A stretch of DNA of 64,000 nucleotides from JBBEAM01 sp942491105 (GTDB taxonomy: Bacteria; Pseudomonadota; Alphaproteobacteria; Kiloniellales; DSM-21159): positions 434,001-498,000 of the forward strand of contig CALNZX010000001.1 of the NCBI GenBank assembly GCA_942491105.1. Direction: 5' to 3'. Both the position numbers and the translations under genes were made by a program. The notes under the pieces were generated by a model. The model was not told the DNA's origin. It was given only the letters and a program-made list of their open reading frames with translations, and searched no databases. This document shows, in pieces, positions 20,541 to 29,679 of this stretch (the stretch's first letter is position 1; the number at the start of each line of letters is the position of its first letter).

Positions 20541-22040
20541 ATGAACTTTGACGATCTTGGACTGAGTCCAGAGGTGCTTAAGGCAGTCTCGGACTCAGGC
20601 TACACCACTCCTACACCCATCCAAGAAAAAGCGATCCCTTACGTACTGATGGCGCGCGACGTCCTCGGCGTCGCGCAGACCGGTACCGGCAAGACGGCTT
20701 CCTTCGTCCTGCCGATGATCGATGTCTTGGCCCAGGGGCGCGCCCGCGCGCGCATGCCCCGTTCTCTTATCCTCGAGCCGACCCGCGAACTCGCAGCCCA
20801 GGTCGCCGAGAACTTCACGAAGTACGGCAAGTACAATAAGCTCGATATGGCCCTGCTGATCGGCGGCGAGCGTTTCGACGAGCAGGTCAAGGCTCTCGAA
20901 AAGGGCGTCGATGTCCTGATCGCCACGCCCGGACGCCTGATCGATCTGATCCAGCGCGGCAACATCCTGCTGGCCGATACCAAGCTGCTGGTCATCGACG
21001 AAGCCGACCGGATGCTCGACATGGGCTTCATTCCCGACGTCGAGCGCATCGTCGGCTATCTGCCGAAGATACGTCAGACGCTGTTCTTCTCCGCCACCAT
21101 GGCGAAGGAAATTCGCCGCCTGGCGGATGCCTTCCTGATGAACCCCAAGGAAATCTCGGCCGGCCCGCCCGCGTCCACCGCCGACACCGTGACCCAGCAC
21201 CTCATCCAGGCGCCGGACGAGCCCAAGGCGAAGCGGGAAACCCTGCGCAAGCTGCTCGATCAGAGCGAAGTCACCAGCGCCCTGGTGTTCTGCAACCGCA
21301 AGCGCGACGTCGGTATCCTGCACCGCTCCCTGGAGCGCCGCGGCTATTCCGCGGGCGCCCTGCATGGCGACATGGCGCAGCCGGCGCGCATGGCAACCCT
21401 GGCGGCCTTCAAGAACGGCGAGATCAAGATTCTCGTTTGTTCGGACGTCGCCGCGCGCGGCCTCGATATTCCGGCCGTCAGTCACGTCTTCAATTTCGAT
21501 GTGCCTTCCAATGCCGAGGACTATGTCCATCGCATCGGGCGCACCGGCCGCGCCGGGCGCTCAGGCATTTCCTACACCCTGGCGACGCGCCTCGATCGCA
21601 AGTATGTCGCCGGTATCGAGCAGTTGATCGGCCGCAAGATCCAAGCCGAAATCTCGCCCGAAACCACCGCCGCGCCAGCGGCGGAGCCGGCTGAGACGCA
21701 GTCCCAGGAAGCCCAAGCTCCCGAAGCGCAGAAACAGGAGACGCAGGCCGCGGAAAACAAGCGGCCTCGGACCCGCAAGCGCAGGGAAAAGAAATCCGCC
21801 ACCACGCAAGACGAGGCGCTGCAGGTGGAGACGGCCCAGGACGAAGCCCCTCAAAGCGAGGCGAAGAGCAAGCCGGAGCGCAAAAGCAAGGCGCCAAGTG
21901 GCCGCGGCGGCAAGCGCGAAGACGATCATCAGCCGCGCCACGACCGCCGCGACCCCTTCCTCTCCAATGTCACCAGCAAACCTTTCGGCGAGGACACCCC
22001 GGCCTTTCTGCTGCGCCCGGTGCCCACGCCCGCCAGCTAG
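20541..22040 (+). CDS. DEAD-box ATP-dependent RNA helicase, RhlE-like
   Basis: This 499-residue RNA helicase carries all motifs in order: Q motif FDDLGLSPEVLKAV with TPIQ, motif I AQTGTGKT, Ia PTRELAAQV, II DEADRMLDMGF, III SAT, V ARGLDIPAVSHVFNFD and VI HRIGRTGRAG. The core ends near residue 370. The rest is a repetitive Glu/Gln/Ala tail that becomes Lys/Arg-rich, likely disordered and RNA-binding. It acts in ribosome assembly or mRNA turnover. The subfamily (RhlE or DeaD) is inferred from layout. Confidence 0.93.
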   Translation: MNFDDLGLSPEVLKAVSDSGYTTPTPIQEKAIPYVLMARDVLGVAQTGTGKTASFVLPMIDVLAQGRARARMPRSLILEPTRELAAQVAENFTKYGKYNKLDMALLIGGERFDEQVKALEKGVDVLIATPGRLIDLIQRGNILLADTKLLVIDEADRMLDMGFIPDVERIVGYLPKIRQTLFFSATMAKEIRRLADAFLMNPKEISAGPPASTADTVTQHLIQAPDEPKAKRETLRKLLDQSEVTSALVFCNRKRDVGILHRSLERRGYSAGALHGDMAQPARMATLAAFKNGEIKILVCSDVAARGLDIPAVSHVFNFDVPSNAEDYVHRIGRTGRAGRSGISYTLATRLDRKYVAGIEQLIGRKIQAEISPETTAAPAAEPAETQSQEAQAPEAQKQETQAAENKRPRTRKRREKKSATTQDEALQVETAQDEAPQSEAKSKPERKSKAPSGRGGKREDDHQPRHDRRDPFLSNVTSKPFGEDTPAFLLRPVPTPAS

Positions 22041-22131
22041 ACCGGCACCGCCCCTCCTAGCGAGTCTCGATCCTTTTCGGCGGCTGTCATTCTTGTATGA
22101 TGGCCGCCGGCACAACAGCGGGACCTTCCTG

Positions 22132-22374
22132 ATGCAGACGATTTTCATTCAAGTGAAGTGCGTACTCGGCAAGGCCTACAAGGTCGCCGACGATCTCGTG
22201 CAGACCGTGGAACAGGTCTCCGAGGTGCACTCCACCTCCGGGCAGTATGACCTCCTGGTGAAGTGCTATCTGCAGGATGACGACGACATCGGTCATTTCG
22301 TCAACGAGAGCATCCAGACACTGCCGGGTATCCAGGACACCTTCACCATCATCACCTTCAAGGCCTTCGCTTAG
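22132..22374 (+). CDS. Stand-alone RAM (Lrp/AsnC ligand-binding) domain protein
   Basis: An 80-residue protein consisting only of the alpha/beta RAM domain (TIFIQVKCVLGKAYKVAD, then HSTSGQYDLLVKCYL). It has no helix-turn-helix. Such proteins form rings that bind amino acids and can modulate full-length Lrp proteins. It sits between the helicase and an MFS gene on the plus strand, with a 91-bp gap before it and a 20-bp gap after it. Confidence 0.85.
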   Translation: MQTIFIQVKCVLGKAYKVADDLVQTVEQVSEVHSTSGQYDLLVKCYLQDDDDIGHFVNESIQTLPGIQDTFTIITFKAFA

Positions 22375-22394
22375 CGCCTGTCTAGGCCGCAGCG

Positions 22395-23594
22395 GTGACC
22401 CGCGCCGCCACCCGCTTCGGGCTGTCGTCGCGCTACGCGCTGCTCAGCGCAGGCACCTTCCTCTGCTTCGGTATCTATCTGCCGTTCTGGCCGCTGTGGC
22501 TGGAAGGCCGCGGATTGGCACCGGCAGAGATTGGCCTGCTGCTTGCCGCCGCCGTCTGGATACGCGTTCCCTCCGGCCCGCTGATCGGTCATCTATCGGA
22601 TCGCGGCGGCGCGCCGCGCCTTGCCTTGATCGTGACCGCGGCCTGCGGCTTTCTCAGCTTCGCTCTGTTTTTCGCGGCCCAGGGATTCTGGTTTCTGCTC
22701 GCCCTGCAGATCCTCTCGGCCAGTGCGATCAACGCCATGATCCCGCTCTGCGAAAGCCAGACCATGCAGGCGGTGCGCAAGCATGACCTGATCTATGGCC
22801 GGATTCGCATTTGGGGCTCCCTGGCCTTCATCGGCGCCGCCAGCGGTGGCGGTGTCCTGCTCTCCCCGGGCGAACCCAATATCGTCCTCTGGCTGGTGCT
22901 GGCGGCCCTTGCCGTGGCCGTGGCCGCCGGCCTGGCCCTGCCGCGCGACGGCGCCAGGGCTTCCCGCCGCAAGATCAAAACGCGCTGGCTCGATCTGCTG
23001 CGCCACCGCGCCCTGCTGCGCTTCATGATCGCCGGCGCGCTGCTGCAAGCCAGCCACGCCCTGTTCTATGGCTTTTCCTCCTTGTACTGGACCGCCGCCG
23101 GTATCAGCGCCACCGCGGTCGGCGCGCTCTGGGCCCTGGGCACCGGCGCCGAGATCGTACTGTTCTGGATCAGCGCCCCGCTCGTGCGGCGCTGGTCGCC
23201 GGCGGCGCTGCTGCTGGCCGCCGGCATCTGCGGCCTGTTGCGCTGGAGTCTCTTCGCCGTCACCACGGAGCTGCCGCTGCTCGCCGCGGGCCAGCTACTG
23301 CATGCCGGGACCTTCGGGCTCACCCATCTCGCGGCCATGAACATGATCGCGGATAGCGCGCCGCCGGACCGCGTCGCCAGCGCGCAAACGCTCTATTCCG
23401 GTGTCTTCGGGGGGTTGGCAATGGGCGCCATGATGCTACTCTCCGGCGATCTATACGAATGGGCCGGGGGGCTGGCTTTCTTTGCCATGGCGGGACTCAG
23501 CGCCTGCGGCGCCATGATCGCACTTCCCCAGCTCCTGCGCAGCAAAACCAGGCGGAGCGACGATGGCGACGGCACAGGACTTCCCCAGCCTTAA
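22395..23594 (+). CDS. MFS transporter, PPP/HcaT-like
   Basis: A 399-residue inner-membrane carrier with about twelve hydrophobic segments. It starts at GTG 22395. The first half contains YALLSAGTFLCFGIYLPFWP and the loop motif GHLSDRGGAPRLAL. The Leu/Ala-rich C-terminal half contains GVFGGLAMGAMMLLSG. It resembles the phenylpropionate permease group (MFS_1-like), but the substrate is unknown. The last 32 bp overlap the start of upp, so the two genes are cotranscribed. Confidence 0.82.
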   Translation: MTRAATRFGLSSRYALLSAGTFLCFGIYLPFWPLWLEGRGLAPAEIGLLLAAAVWIRVPSGPLIGHLSDRGGAPRLALIVTAACGFLSFALFFAAQGFWFLLALQILSASAINAMIPLCESQTMQAVRKHDLIYGRIRIWGSLAFIGAASGGGVLLSPGEPNIVLWLVLAALAVAVAAGLALPRDGARASRRKIKTRWLDLLRHRALLRFMIAGALLQASHALFYGFSSLYWTAAGISATAVGALWALGTGAEIVLFWISAPLVRRWSPAALLLAAGICGLLRWSLFAVTTELPLLAAGQLLHAGTFGLTHLAAMNMIADSAPPDRVASAQTLYSGVFGGLAMGAMMLLSGDLYEWAGGLAFFAMAGLSACGAMIALPQLLRSKTRRSDDGDGTGLPQP

Positions 23595-24207
23595 GGTTCT
23601 CGATCACCCTCTGATTCAACATAAGCTGACGATGATGCGCGATACGCAGACGCCGCCGATCCTGTTCCGTCAGCTGCTCCGCGAAATCGGGCTTCTCATG
23701 GGCTACGAGATCACCCGCGACCTGCCAATCGGCATGGTCGGCATCGAAACTCCGGTCGCCGCGATGCAGGCGCCGAAGCTGGCCATGGACATCTCCATCG
23801 TTTCCATCCTGCGCGCCGGTCTGGGCATGGCCGAAGGGCTGCGCGAGCTGATCCCCTCGGCGCGTGAGGGCCATATCGGCCTCTACCGCGATCCGGAAAC
23901 CAAGCTGCCCAAGGAGTATTACGTCAAGCTGCCGGACCCCGTCGGCCGGGCGATCCTGGTGGACCCGATGCTGGCGACCGGCGGTTCCGCCGTGCACGCC
24001 GCGCAGGTCCTGATCGACCACGGCGTGGCGCCGGGCGATATCCGCTTCATGACCCTGGTCGCGGCGCCCGAAGGCATGAAAGTCTTCGCGGAGGCGCACC
24101 CCGGGGTGCCGGTCTTCGCCGGCGCCCTCGACAGTCATCTCAACGAGAAGGCCTACATCGTGCCAGGACTTGGCGACGCGGGGGATCGCATTTTCGGAAC
24201 TCTGTGA
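23563..24207 (+). CDS. upp: Uracil phosphoribosyltransferase
   Basis: A 214-residue enzyme that makes UMP from uracil and PRPP. Visible are the N-terminal LDHPLIQHKLTMMRD, ISIVSILRAGLGMAEGL, and the PRPP loop AILVDPMLATGGSA. The uracil-binding C terminus has IVPGLGDAGDRIFGT. The length is typical. It overlaps the MFS gene and is followed by the uracil permease, forming a salvage operon. Confidence 0.97.
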   Translation: MATAQDFPSLKVLDHPLIQHKLTMMRDTQTPPILFRQLLREIGLLMGYEITRDLPIGMVGIETPVAAMQAPKLAMDISIVSILRAGLGMAEGLRELIPSAREGHIGLYRDPETKLPKEYYVKLPDPVGRAILVDPMLATGGSAVHAAQVLIDHGVAPGDIRFMTLVAAPEGMKVFAEAHPGVPVFAGALDSHLNEKAYIVPGLGDAGDRIFGTL

Positions 24208-24245
24208 ACAGGACCGCTTTACAGCTATTCGGGGGAACAAAAACA

Positions 24246-25562
24246 ATGACGGACAGCAGCCATTCAGAAACCCAGGCCATCGCGGTCGAGGCCAGGCCGA
24301 CGCCGCATGTCTGGGCCGTGCTATCGCTGCAGCATCTCTTCGCGATGTTCGGCGCAACCGTTCTGGTGCCGCTGCTGACCGGCCTCTCGCCGGCGGTGGC
24401 GCTGGTATCCTCTGGGCTGGGCACTCTGCTCTACATCGTCGTCACCGGCGGCCACATCCCGGCCTATCTAGGGTCTTCCTTCGCGTTCATCGGACCCATC
24501 ATCGCCGCGGCGGCGATAGCCGGCGTGCCGGGCGCGATGTTCGGCGCCTTCTGCGCCGGTATCGTCTATCTGGTCGTCGCCGCCGCGATCCGCGCCTTCG
24601 GCGTGAACTGGCTGCTGCAGTTGCTGCCGCCGATCGTCGTCGGCCCGGTGATCATGGTCATCGGTCTGGGGTTGGCCAGCGTCGCCGTGAGCATGGCCCA
24701 GAATACAGCGGGCGGCGGCGATTACAGTCTACTGCACTTCCTGGTCGCGCTGTTCACCCTGGGCAGCGTCCTCCTGTTCAGCCTGGTGCTGCGCGGCTTC
24801 TTCTCCGTCGTACCGATCCTGCTGGGCATACTCTGCGGCTATATTCTGTCCATCGTTCTGGGAATCGTCGACTTCACGCCGGTTGCCGAGGCGCCGCTGT
24901 TCCGCATGCCCGACTTCACCCTGGCCTTTTCGGGCCTGACCGGACAGGGCGGCGGAATCCCCTGGGTGGTGTTGCCGATCCTGGTACCCGTGGCCATCGT
25001 CACCATCGCCGAACACATCGGCGATCAGGTCGTGCTCAGCCGTGTCGTGGGGCGCAACTTCCTGAAGAAACCTGGGCTACACCGCTCCCTGCTCGGCGAC
25101 GGCCTGGCGACCATGCTGGCCGGTCTGCTCGGCGGCCCGCCGAACACCACCTACGGCGAGAATATCGGCGTCATGGCGATCACCCGCGTCTATAGCGTCT
25201 GGGTGATCGGCGGGGCCGCCGTACTCGCCACCGCGCTGGGCTTCGTCGGCAGCGTGGCCGCCTTCCTGGCGACCATTCCCATGGCGGTGATGGGCGGGAT
25301 CGCCATCGCCCTGTTCGGCGTCATCGCCTCCAGCGGCCTGCGTACACTGATCGACGCCAAGGTCGATCTCTCGGACAAGCGCAATCTGCTGATCTCTTCC
25401 ATCATCCTGGTTATCGGCATCGGTGGCGCCTCGCTGCAGCTTGGCGACGTCGTCACCGTGACCTCCATGGCGCTGGCGGCCATCGTCGGCGTGCTGCTGA
25501 ACGCCGTGCTGCCGGGCCGCGGCTCTGGCGGCGATACCGCCGCCGTCCTGGGAGACGACTGA
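24246..25562 (+). CDS. uraA: Uracil permease, NCS2 family
   Basis: A 438-residue nucleobase-cation symporter with about fourteen membrane segments. The family signatures LSLQHLFAMFGATVLVPLL, LGSSFAFIGPIIAA, the Glu in IVTIAEHIGDQV, and GGPPNTTYGENIGVMAIT are those of UraA. I chose ATG 24246 because GGGGGA lies 9 bp upstream. A GTG at 24204 overlapping the upp stop is the alternative. The neighbouring upp makes uracil the probable substrate. Confidence 0.94.
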   Translation: MTDSSHSETQAIAVEARPTPHVWAVLSLQHLFAMFGATVLVPLLTGLSPAVALVSSGLGTLLYIVVTGGHIPAYLGSSFAFIGPIIAAAAIAGVPGAMFGAFCAGIVYLVVAAAIRAFGVNWLLQLLPPIVVGPVIMVIGLGLASVAVSMAQNTAGGGDYSLLHFLVALFTLGSVLLFSLVLRGFFSVVPILLGILCGYILSIVLGIVDFTPVAEAPLFRMPDFTLAFSGLTGQGGGIPWVVLPILVPVAIVTIAEHIGDQVVLSRVVGRNFLKKPGLHRSLLGDGLATMLAGLLGGPPNTTYGENIGVMAITRVYSVWVIGGAAVLATALGFVGSVAAFLATIPMAVMGGIAIALFGVIASSGLRTLIDAKVDLSDKRNLLISSIILVIGIGGASLQLGDVVTVTSMALAAIVGVLLNAVLPGRGSGGDTAAVLGDD

Positions 25563-25568
25563 GCGGCT

Positions 25569-25596
25569 GGGCGCGGCGTGCGGAATCGCCGCGCCC
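25569..25596 (+). terminator. GC-rich hairpin after uraA
   Basis: GGGCGCGGCG (25569-25578) pairs perfectly with CGCCGCGCCC (25587-25596) around an 8-base loop, 7 bp past the uraA stop. There is no U run. It probably ends or stabilises the upp-uraA transcript ahead of the suf promoter. Confidence 0.55.
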
Positions 25597-25638
25597 CCCA
25601 ACCGCGAAAAAGCTTGATTATTCAGCCGAAATCAATAA

Positions 25639-25661
25639 ATCCATACTAGATTAGTATGGAT
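25639..25661. promoter_or_regulatory. Palindromic operator upstream of the suf regulator
   Basis: ATCCATACTA-GAT-TAGTATGGAT is a perfect inverted repeat with 10-bp arms and a 3-bp centre, 12 bp before the start of the Rrf2-family gene. The position suggests autoregulation of the suf operon by that Fe-S-sensing repressor. This is inferred from position. Confidence 0.7.
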
Positions 25662-25673
25662 TGGAGCGAGGCT

Positions 25674-26132
25674 ATGATCCGGCTTAACCGCCTGACCGAC
25701 TACGGTGTCGTGGTGATGTCCCAGATGGCGGCGCGCGACGACCTGCGCAGCGCCCAGCAGATCTCCGATTCCACCTCGATTCCCCTGCCGACGGTTTCGA
25801 AGATTCTCAACGCCCTCTCCCACGCGGGCCTGGTTTTGGCTCAGCGCGGCGCGGCCGGCGGCTATCGCCTGATCCGCCCGGCCGGGGAGATCGCGGTCTC
25901 CGAAATCATCCAGGCGCTGGAAGGGCCGATCGCCCTGACGGCCTGTGTCGAGGGCGCGGAAACTCACTGCGACGTCGAGCGTCTCTGCCCCATGAGTGGC
26001 GGCTGGAACAAGGTCAACACGGCGATCCGGGATGCCCTGGAAACGGTCACCCTGGCCGATATGTCGACGCTTCCCGAAGCCTTTTTGACGCCAGCTGAGA
26101 GCGCTCTGAAACAGAAAAATATGTCTAAATAA
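25674..26132 (+). CDS. Rrf2-family SUF operon regulator
   Basis: This 152-residue winged-helix regulator contains RLTDYGVVVMSQMAA and the recognition helix region PLPTVSKILNALSHAGLV. The cluster-ligand cysteines are Cys91, Cys99 and Cys105, in the spacing of Rrf2 proteins that bind a [2Fe-2S] cluster. It fits the SUF-linked regulator family that senses Fe-S status. ATG 25674 has GGAGCGAGG upstream. The open frame from 25656 would start inside the palindrome. It is first in the suf operon, 52 bp before sufB. Confidence 0.9.
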   Translation: MIRLNRLTDYGVVVMSQMAARDDLRSAQQISDSTSIPLPTVSKILNALSHAGLVLAQRGAAGGYRLIRPAGEIAVSEIIQALEGPIALTACVEGAETHCDVERLCPMSGGWNKVNTAIRDALETVTLADMSTLPEAFLTPAESALKQKNMSK

Positions 26133-26184
26133 CAACAAAATACAAGACTGCTTGAAAGTCTTTGTTTACCGAAAGCGAGGAGAG

Positions 26185-27639
26185 ATGGCGGCTTCCACCG
26201 AGACCGTCGACAAGGTCAAGACACTGGGCGAGAAGTACAAGTACGGCTTCGTCACGGATATCGAGAGCGATACCGCGCCCAAGGGCCTGAACGAGGATAT
26301 CATCCGTTTTATCTCGGCCAAGAAGGAGGAGCCGGAGTGGCTGCTCGCGTGGCGGCTGAAGGCTTATCGCCATTGGCAGACCATGCCGGAGCCGGGCTGG
26401 GCCAAGGTCGACTTTCCTAAGATCGACTACCAGGACAGCTATTACTACTCGGCGCCGAAATCCAAGGACGACGCGCCGAAGTCCCTGGACGAGGTCGACC
26501 CCAAGCTGCTCGAGACCTACGAAAAGCTCGGCATCCCTCTGCGCGAGCAGGAGATGCTGGCCGGCGTCGCTGTCGATGCCGTGTTCGACAGCGTCTCCGT
26601 CGCCACCACCTTCAAGAAGAAGCTGCACGAGGTCGGTGTCATCTTCTGCTCGATCTCCGAGGCGGTGAAGAACCATCCCGAGCTGGTCAGGAAGTACCTG
26701 GGCAGCGTCGTGCCCTATGCCGACAACAAGCACGCCTGCCTCAACTCGGCGGTCTACACCGACGGCTCCTTCGTCTACATCCCCGAGGGCGTGCGCTGCC
26801 CCATGGAGCTCTCCACCTACTTCCGGATCAACGCCGAAAATACAGGGCAGTTCGAGCGCACCCTGATCATCGCCGACAAGGGTTCCTACGTCAGCTATCT
26901 GGAGGGCTGCACGGCGCCGCAGCGCGACGAGAATCAGCTCCACGCCGCGGTGGTCGAGCTGATCGCGCTGGAGGACGCCGAGATCAAGTACTCGACAGTG
27001 CAGAACTGGTATCCCGGCGACGAGAACGGCAAGGGCGGTATCTACAACTTCGTCACCAAGCGCGGCGACTGCCGCGGCGACCGCTCGAAGATCTCCTGGA
27101 CGCAGGTCGAAACCGGCTCGGCGATCACCTGGAAGTACCCAAGCTGCATCCTGCGCGGCGAGGGTTCCTCGGGGGAGTTCTACTCCATCGCCATCACCAA
27201 CCACGCCCAGCAGGCCGATACCGGCACCAAGATGATTCACCTGGGTAAGAACACCAAGTCGCGGATCATCTCCAAGGGCATCTCCGCCGGCAAGGCGCAG
27301 CAGACCTATCGCGGCCTGGTGCGCATGAGTTCGAAGGCGGAGAACGGGCGCAACTATACCCAGTGCGATTCCCTGCTGATCGGCGACAAGTGCGGTGCCC
27401 ACACCGTGCCCTACATCGAAAGCAAGAACCGCAGCGCGCGGGTCGAGCACGAAGCCACCACCTCGCGGATCAGCGACGATCAGCTGTTCTACTGCCGCCA
27501 GCGCGGCATTCCCGAGGAAAGCGCCGTCGCCCTGGTGGTCAACGGCTTCTGCCGCGAAGTGCTGCAGCAGCTGCCCATGGAGTTCGCCGTCGAGGCCCAA
27601 AAGCTGGTCGGCATCTCCCTCGAAGGCAGCGTCGGATAA
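26185..27639 (+). CDS. sufB: Fe-S cluster assembly scaffold SufB
   Basis: A 484-residue beta-helix scaffold subunit of the SufBC2D complex. Signatures include NTKSRIISKGISAGKAQQTY, the cysteine in NYTQCDSLLIGDKC, and the C-terminal RQRGIPEESAVALVVNGF. The length is that of full SufB. ATG 26185 follows GCGAGGAGA. An upstream in-frame extension from 26152 has no family similarity. It is second in the suf operon. Confidence 0.96.
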   Translation: MAASTETVDKVKTLGEKYKYGFVTDIESDTAPKGLNEDIIRFISAKKEEPEWLLAWRLKAYRHWQTMPEPGWAKVDFPKIDYQDSYYYSAPKSKDDAPKSLDEVDPKLLETYEKLGIPLREQEMLAGVAVDAVFDSVSVATTFKKKLHEVGVIFCSISEAVKNHPELVRKYLGSVVPYADNKHACLNSAVYTDGSFVYIPEGVRCPMELSTYFRINAENTGQFERTLIIADKGSYVSYLEGCTAPQRDENQLHAAVVELIALEDAEIKYSTVQNWYPGDENGKGGIYNFVTKRGDCRGDRSKISWTQVETGSAITWKYPSCILRGEGSSGEFYSIAITNHAQQADTGTKMIHLGKNTKSRIISKGISAGKAQQTYRGLVRMSSKAENGRNYTQCDSLLIGDKCGAHTVPYIESKNRSARVEHEATTSRISDDQLFYCRQRGIPEESAVALVVNGFCREVLQQLPMEFAVEAQKLVGISLEGSVG

Positions 27640-27656
27640 GAAACGAGAGTACGAAA

Positions 27657-28409
27657 ATGTTGGAAATCAAGAATCTGCACGCCTCGATCGAAGGCAAGGA
27701 AATCCTCAAGGGGATCGACCTGTCCATCGGTTCCGGCGAAGTGCACGCGATCATGGGCCCGAACGGCTCCGGCAAGTCGACGCTGTCCTATCTGCTTTCC
27801 GGGCGAGACGGCTACGAAGCCAGCGCCGGCGAGGTGCTGTTCAAGGGCAAGAATATCCTGGACATGAACCCGGAGGAACGCGCCGGTGAAGGCATCTTCC
27901 TCGCCTTCCAGTACCCGGTGGAAATTCCCGGTGTTCCCAACACCACCTTCCTCAAGGAGGCGGTGAACGCCGTGCGCCGCTATCGCGGCGAGAGCGAACT
28001 CGACGCCATGGCGCTGATGAAACTGGTGCGCGCCAAGGCCAAGGAGCTCGGCATGGAGTCGGAGTTTCTGAAGCGCGCGGTCAATGTCGGCTTCTCCGGC
28101 GGCGAAAAGAAGCGTAACGAGATCCTGCAGCTGGCGGTCCTCGAACCCGCCTTCGCGATCCTCGACGAGACCGACAGCGGACTCGACATCGACGCGCTCA
28201 AGACCGTGGCCGACGGCGTCAACGCGCTCCGCACGCCCGAGCGCTCGATGCTGGTCATTACCCATTACCAGCGCCTTCTCGATTACATCGTGCCCGACAA
28301 GGTGCATGTCCTGGCCCATGGCAGGATCGTCGAGAGCGGCGGACCGGAGCTGGCGCTGAAATTGGAGAAGCACGGCTACGCCGACTTCATCAACCCGGAG
28401 GCGGCCTAA
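27657..28409 (+). CDS. sufC: Fe-S cluster assembly ATPase SufC
   Basis: A 250-residue ABC-type ATPase. Walker A is GPNGSGKST, the Q-loop region FLAFQYPVEIPGV, the signature NVGFSGGEKKRNEI, and Walker B AFAILDETDSGLDID. It drives conformational change in the SufBCD scaffold rather than transport. It starts 17 bp after sufB and is followed 4 bp later by sufD. Confidence 0.97.
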   Translation: MLEIKNLHASIEGKEILKGIDLSIGSGEVHAIMGPNGSGKSTLSYLLSGRDGYEASAGEVLFKGKNILDMNPEERAGEGIFLAFQYPVEIPGVPNTTFLKEAVNAVRRYRGESELDAMALMKLVRAKAKELGMESEFLKRAVNVGFSGGEKKRNEILQLAVLEPAFAILDETDSGLDIDALKTVADGVNALRTPERSMLVITHYQRLLDYIVPDKVHVLAHGRIVESGGPELALKLEKHGYADFINPEAA

Positions 28410-28413
28410 AGCC

Positions 28414-29679
28414 ATGGCTGAAGCCACAACGGATATGCTGCAGCCCTATCTCGACGCCTACGCGCGGGCGCCGCGCAGGGGCGATACCCTGCAGTCGCTC
28501 CGCGAGGAGGCCATTGCGGCCCTGAAGGCCCGCGGCCTGCCGACGCGCCGCGACGAAGCCTGGAAGTACACCCGGCTCAAGCTCGAGGGGTTCACGCCCT
28601 TTGGCGCCGACGACGGCGCGGCGATCGCCCCCGATCTGCTGCCGCGCCTGCCCTTCCCGGCGCAGCGTCTGATCTTCGTCAACGGCCGCTTCCACGCGGA
28701 ACTCTCCGACGAGGGGTTGGGCGAGAGCTTGGCCGAGGCCCTGCCCCGGCTGGCCGGAGAACTCGGCGATGGCCTGGATCTCGGCTCCCTTCCCATGGCG
28801 GCGCTCAACACCGCCCTGTTCGAGGATGGGCTGTACCTCAAGATCGCGGGAACCCCGGACAGGCCGATTCATCTGGTCTCCATCGGTGCCGCCGATACCG
28901 CCGCGCCTCTGTTCCAGCCGCGTAACCTGATCGAAATCGAAAATGGCGAAACGACGCTGATCGAGTCTCATCTCGGTCTCGGCGCCGGCAGCTACGCGAG
29001 CAATGCCGTTACCGAAATCGCACTCGGCAGCGGCGCCACTCTCACCCACGTCAAACTGCAGGACGATGCCCGCACCGCCCTGCACCTCTCGACGACGCGC
29101 GTGCGCGTCGCCGCGGGCGGGGCTTACAACGCCTATCTTCTGAGCGAAGGCGCCGCGTTGTCGCGCAACGAGGTCCACGTCACCCTGGATGGCGAGGGCG
29201 CGAGCTGCCGGCTCGATGGCGCCTATCTGCAGAACGGCGAACAGCATTGCGACGTGACGACGCTGGTTACCCACGCGGTTCCCGGCACGACCAGCCGTGA
29301 AGTCATCAAGGGCGCGCTCGACGGCAAGGCCCGCGGCGTCTTCCAGGGCAAGATCCTGGTCGCCCCCGACGCGCAGCGCTCCGACGGCCGGATGATGAAT
29401 AAAACCCTGCTGCTGTCGGACAAGGCCGAGATCGACACCAAGCCGGAACTGGAGATCTATGCCGATGACGTGCAGTGCGCCCACGGCGCGACGGCGGGCG
29501 AACTCGACGACACCGCCCTCTTCTACCTGCGCTCACGCGGCATTCCCGAAGCCAGGGCGCGGCGCCTGCTGATCGAATCCTTCCTCGCCGATACCCTGCA
29601 GGCTGTCGCGGACCCCGCGATCAAGGAGATGCTGGCTGGGCGTATCTCCGCCTGGCTGGCGGGGGAGTCGGAGCAATGA
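28414..29679 (+). CDS. sufD: Fe-S cluster assembly protein SufD
   Basis: A 421-residue partner of SufB with the same right-handed beta-helix core. The N-terminal region contains TRRDEAWKYTRLKL. The C-terminal signature LFYLRSRGIPEARARRLLIES with QCAHGATAGEL contains the conserved His. Its stop overlaps the start of sufS (ATGA), indicating translational coupling. Confidence 0.95.
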   Translation: MAEATTDMLQPYLDAYARAPRRGDTLQSLREEAIAALKARGLPTRRDEAWKYTRLKLEGFTPFGADDGAAIAPDLLPRLPFPAQRLIFVNGRFHAELSDEGLGESLAEALPRLAGELGDGLDLGSLPMAALNTALFEDGLYLKIAGTPDRPIHLVSIGAADTAAPLFQPRNLIEIENGETTLIESHLGLGAGSYASNAVTEIALGSGATLTHVKLQDDARTALHLSTTRVRVAAGGAYNAYLLSEGAALSRNEVHVTLDGEGASCRLDGAYLQNGEQHCDVTTLVTHAVPGTTSREVIKGALDGKARGVFQGKILVAPDAQRSDGRMMNKTLLLSDKAEIDTKPELEIYADDVQCAHGATAGELDDTALFYLRSRGIPEARARRLLIESFLADTLQAVADPAIKEMLAGRISAWLAGESEQ

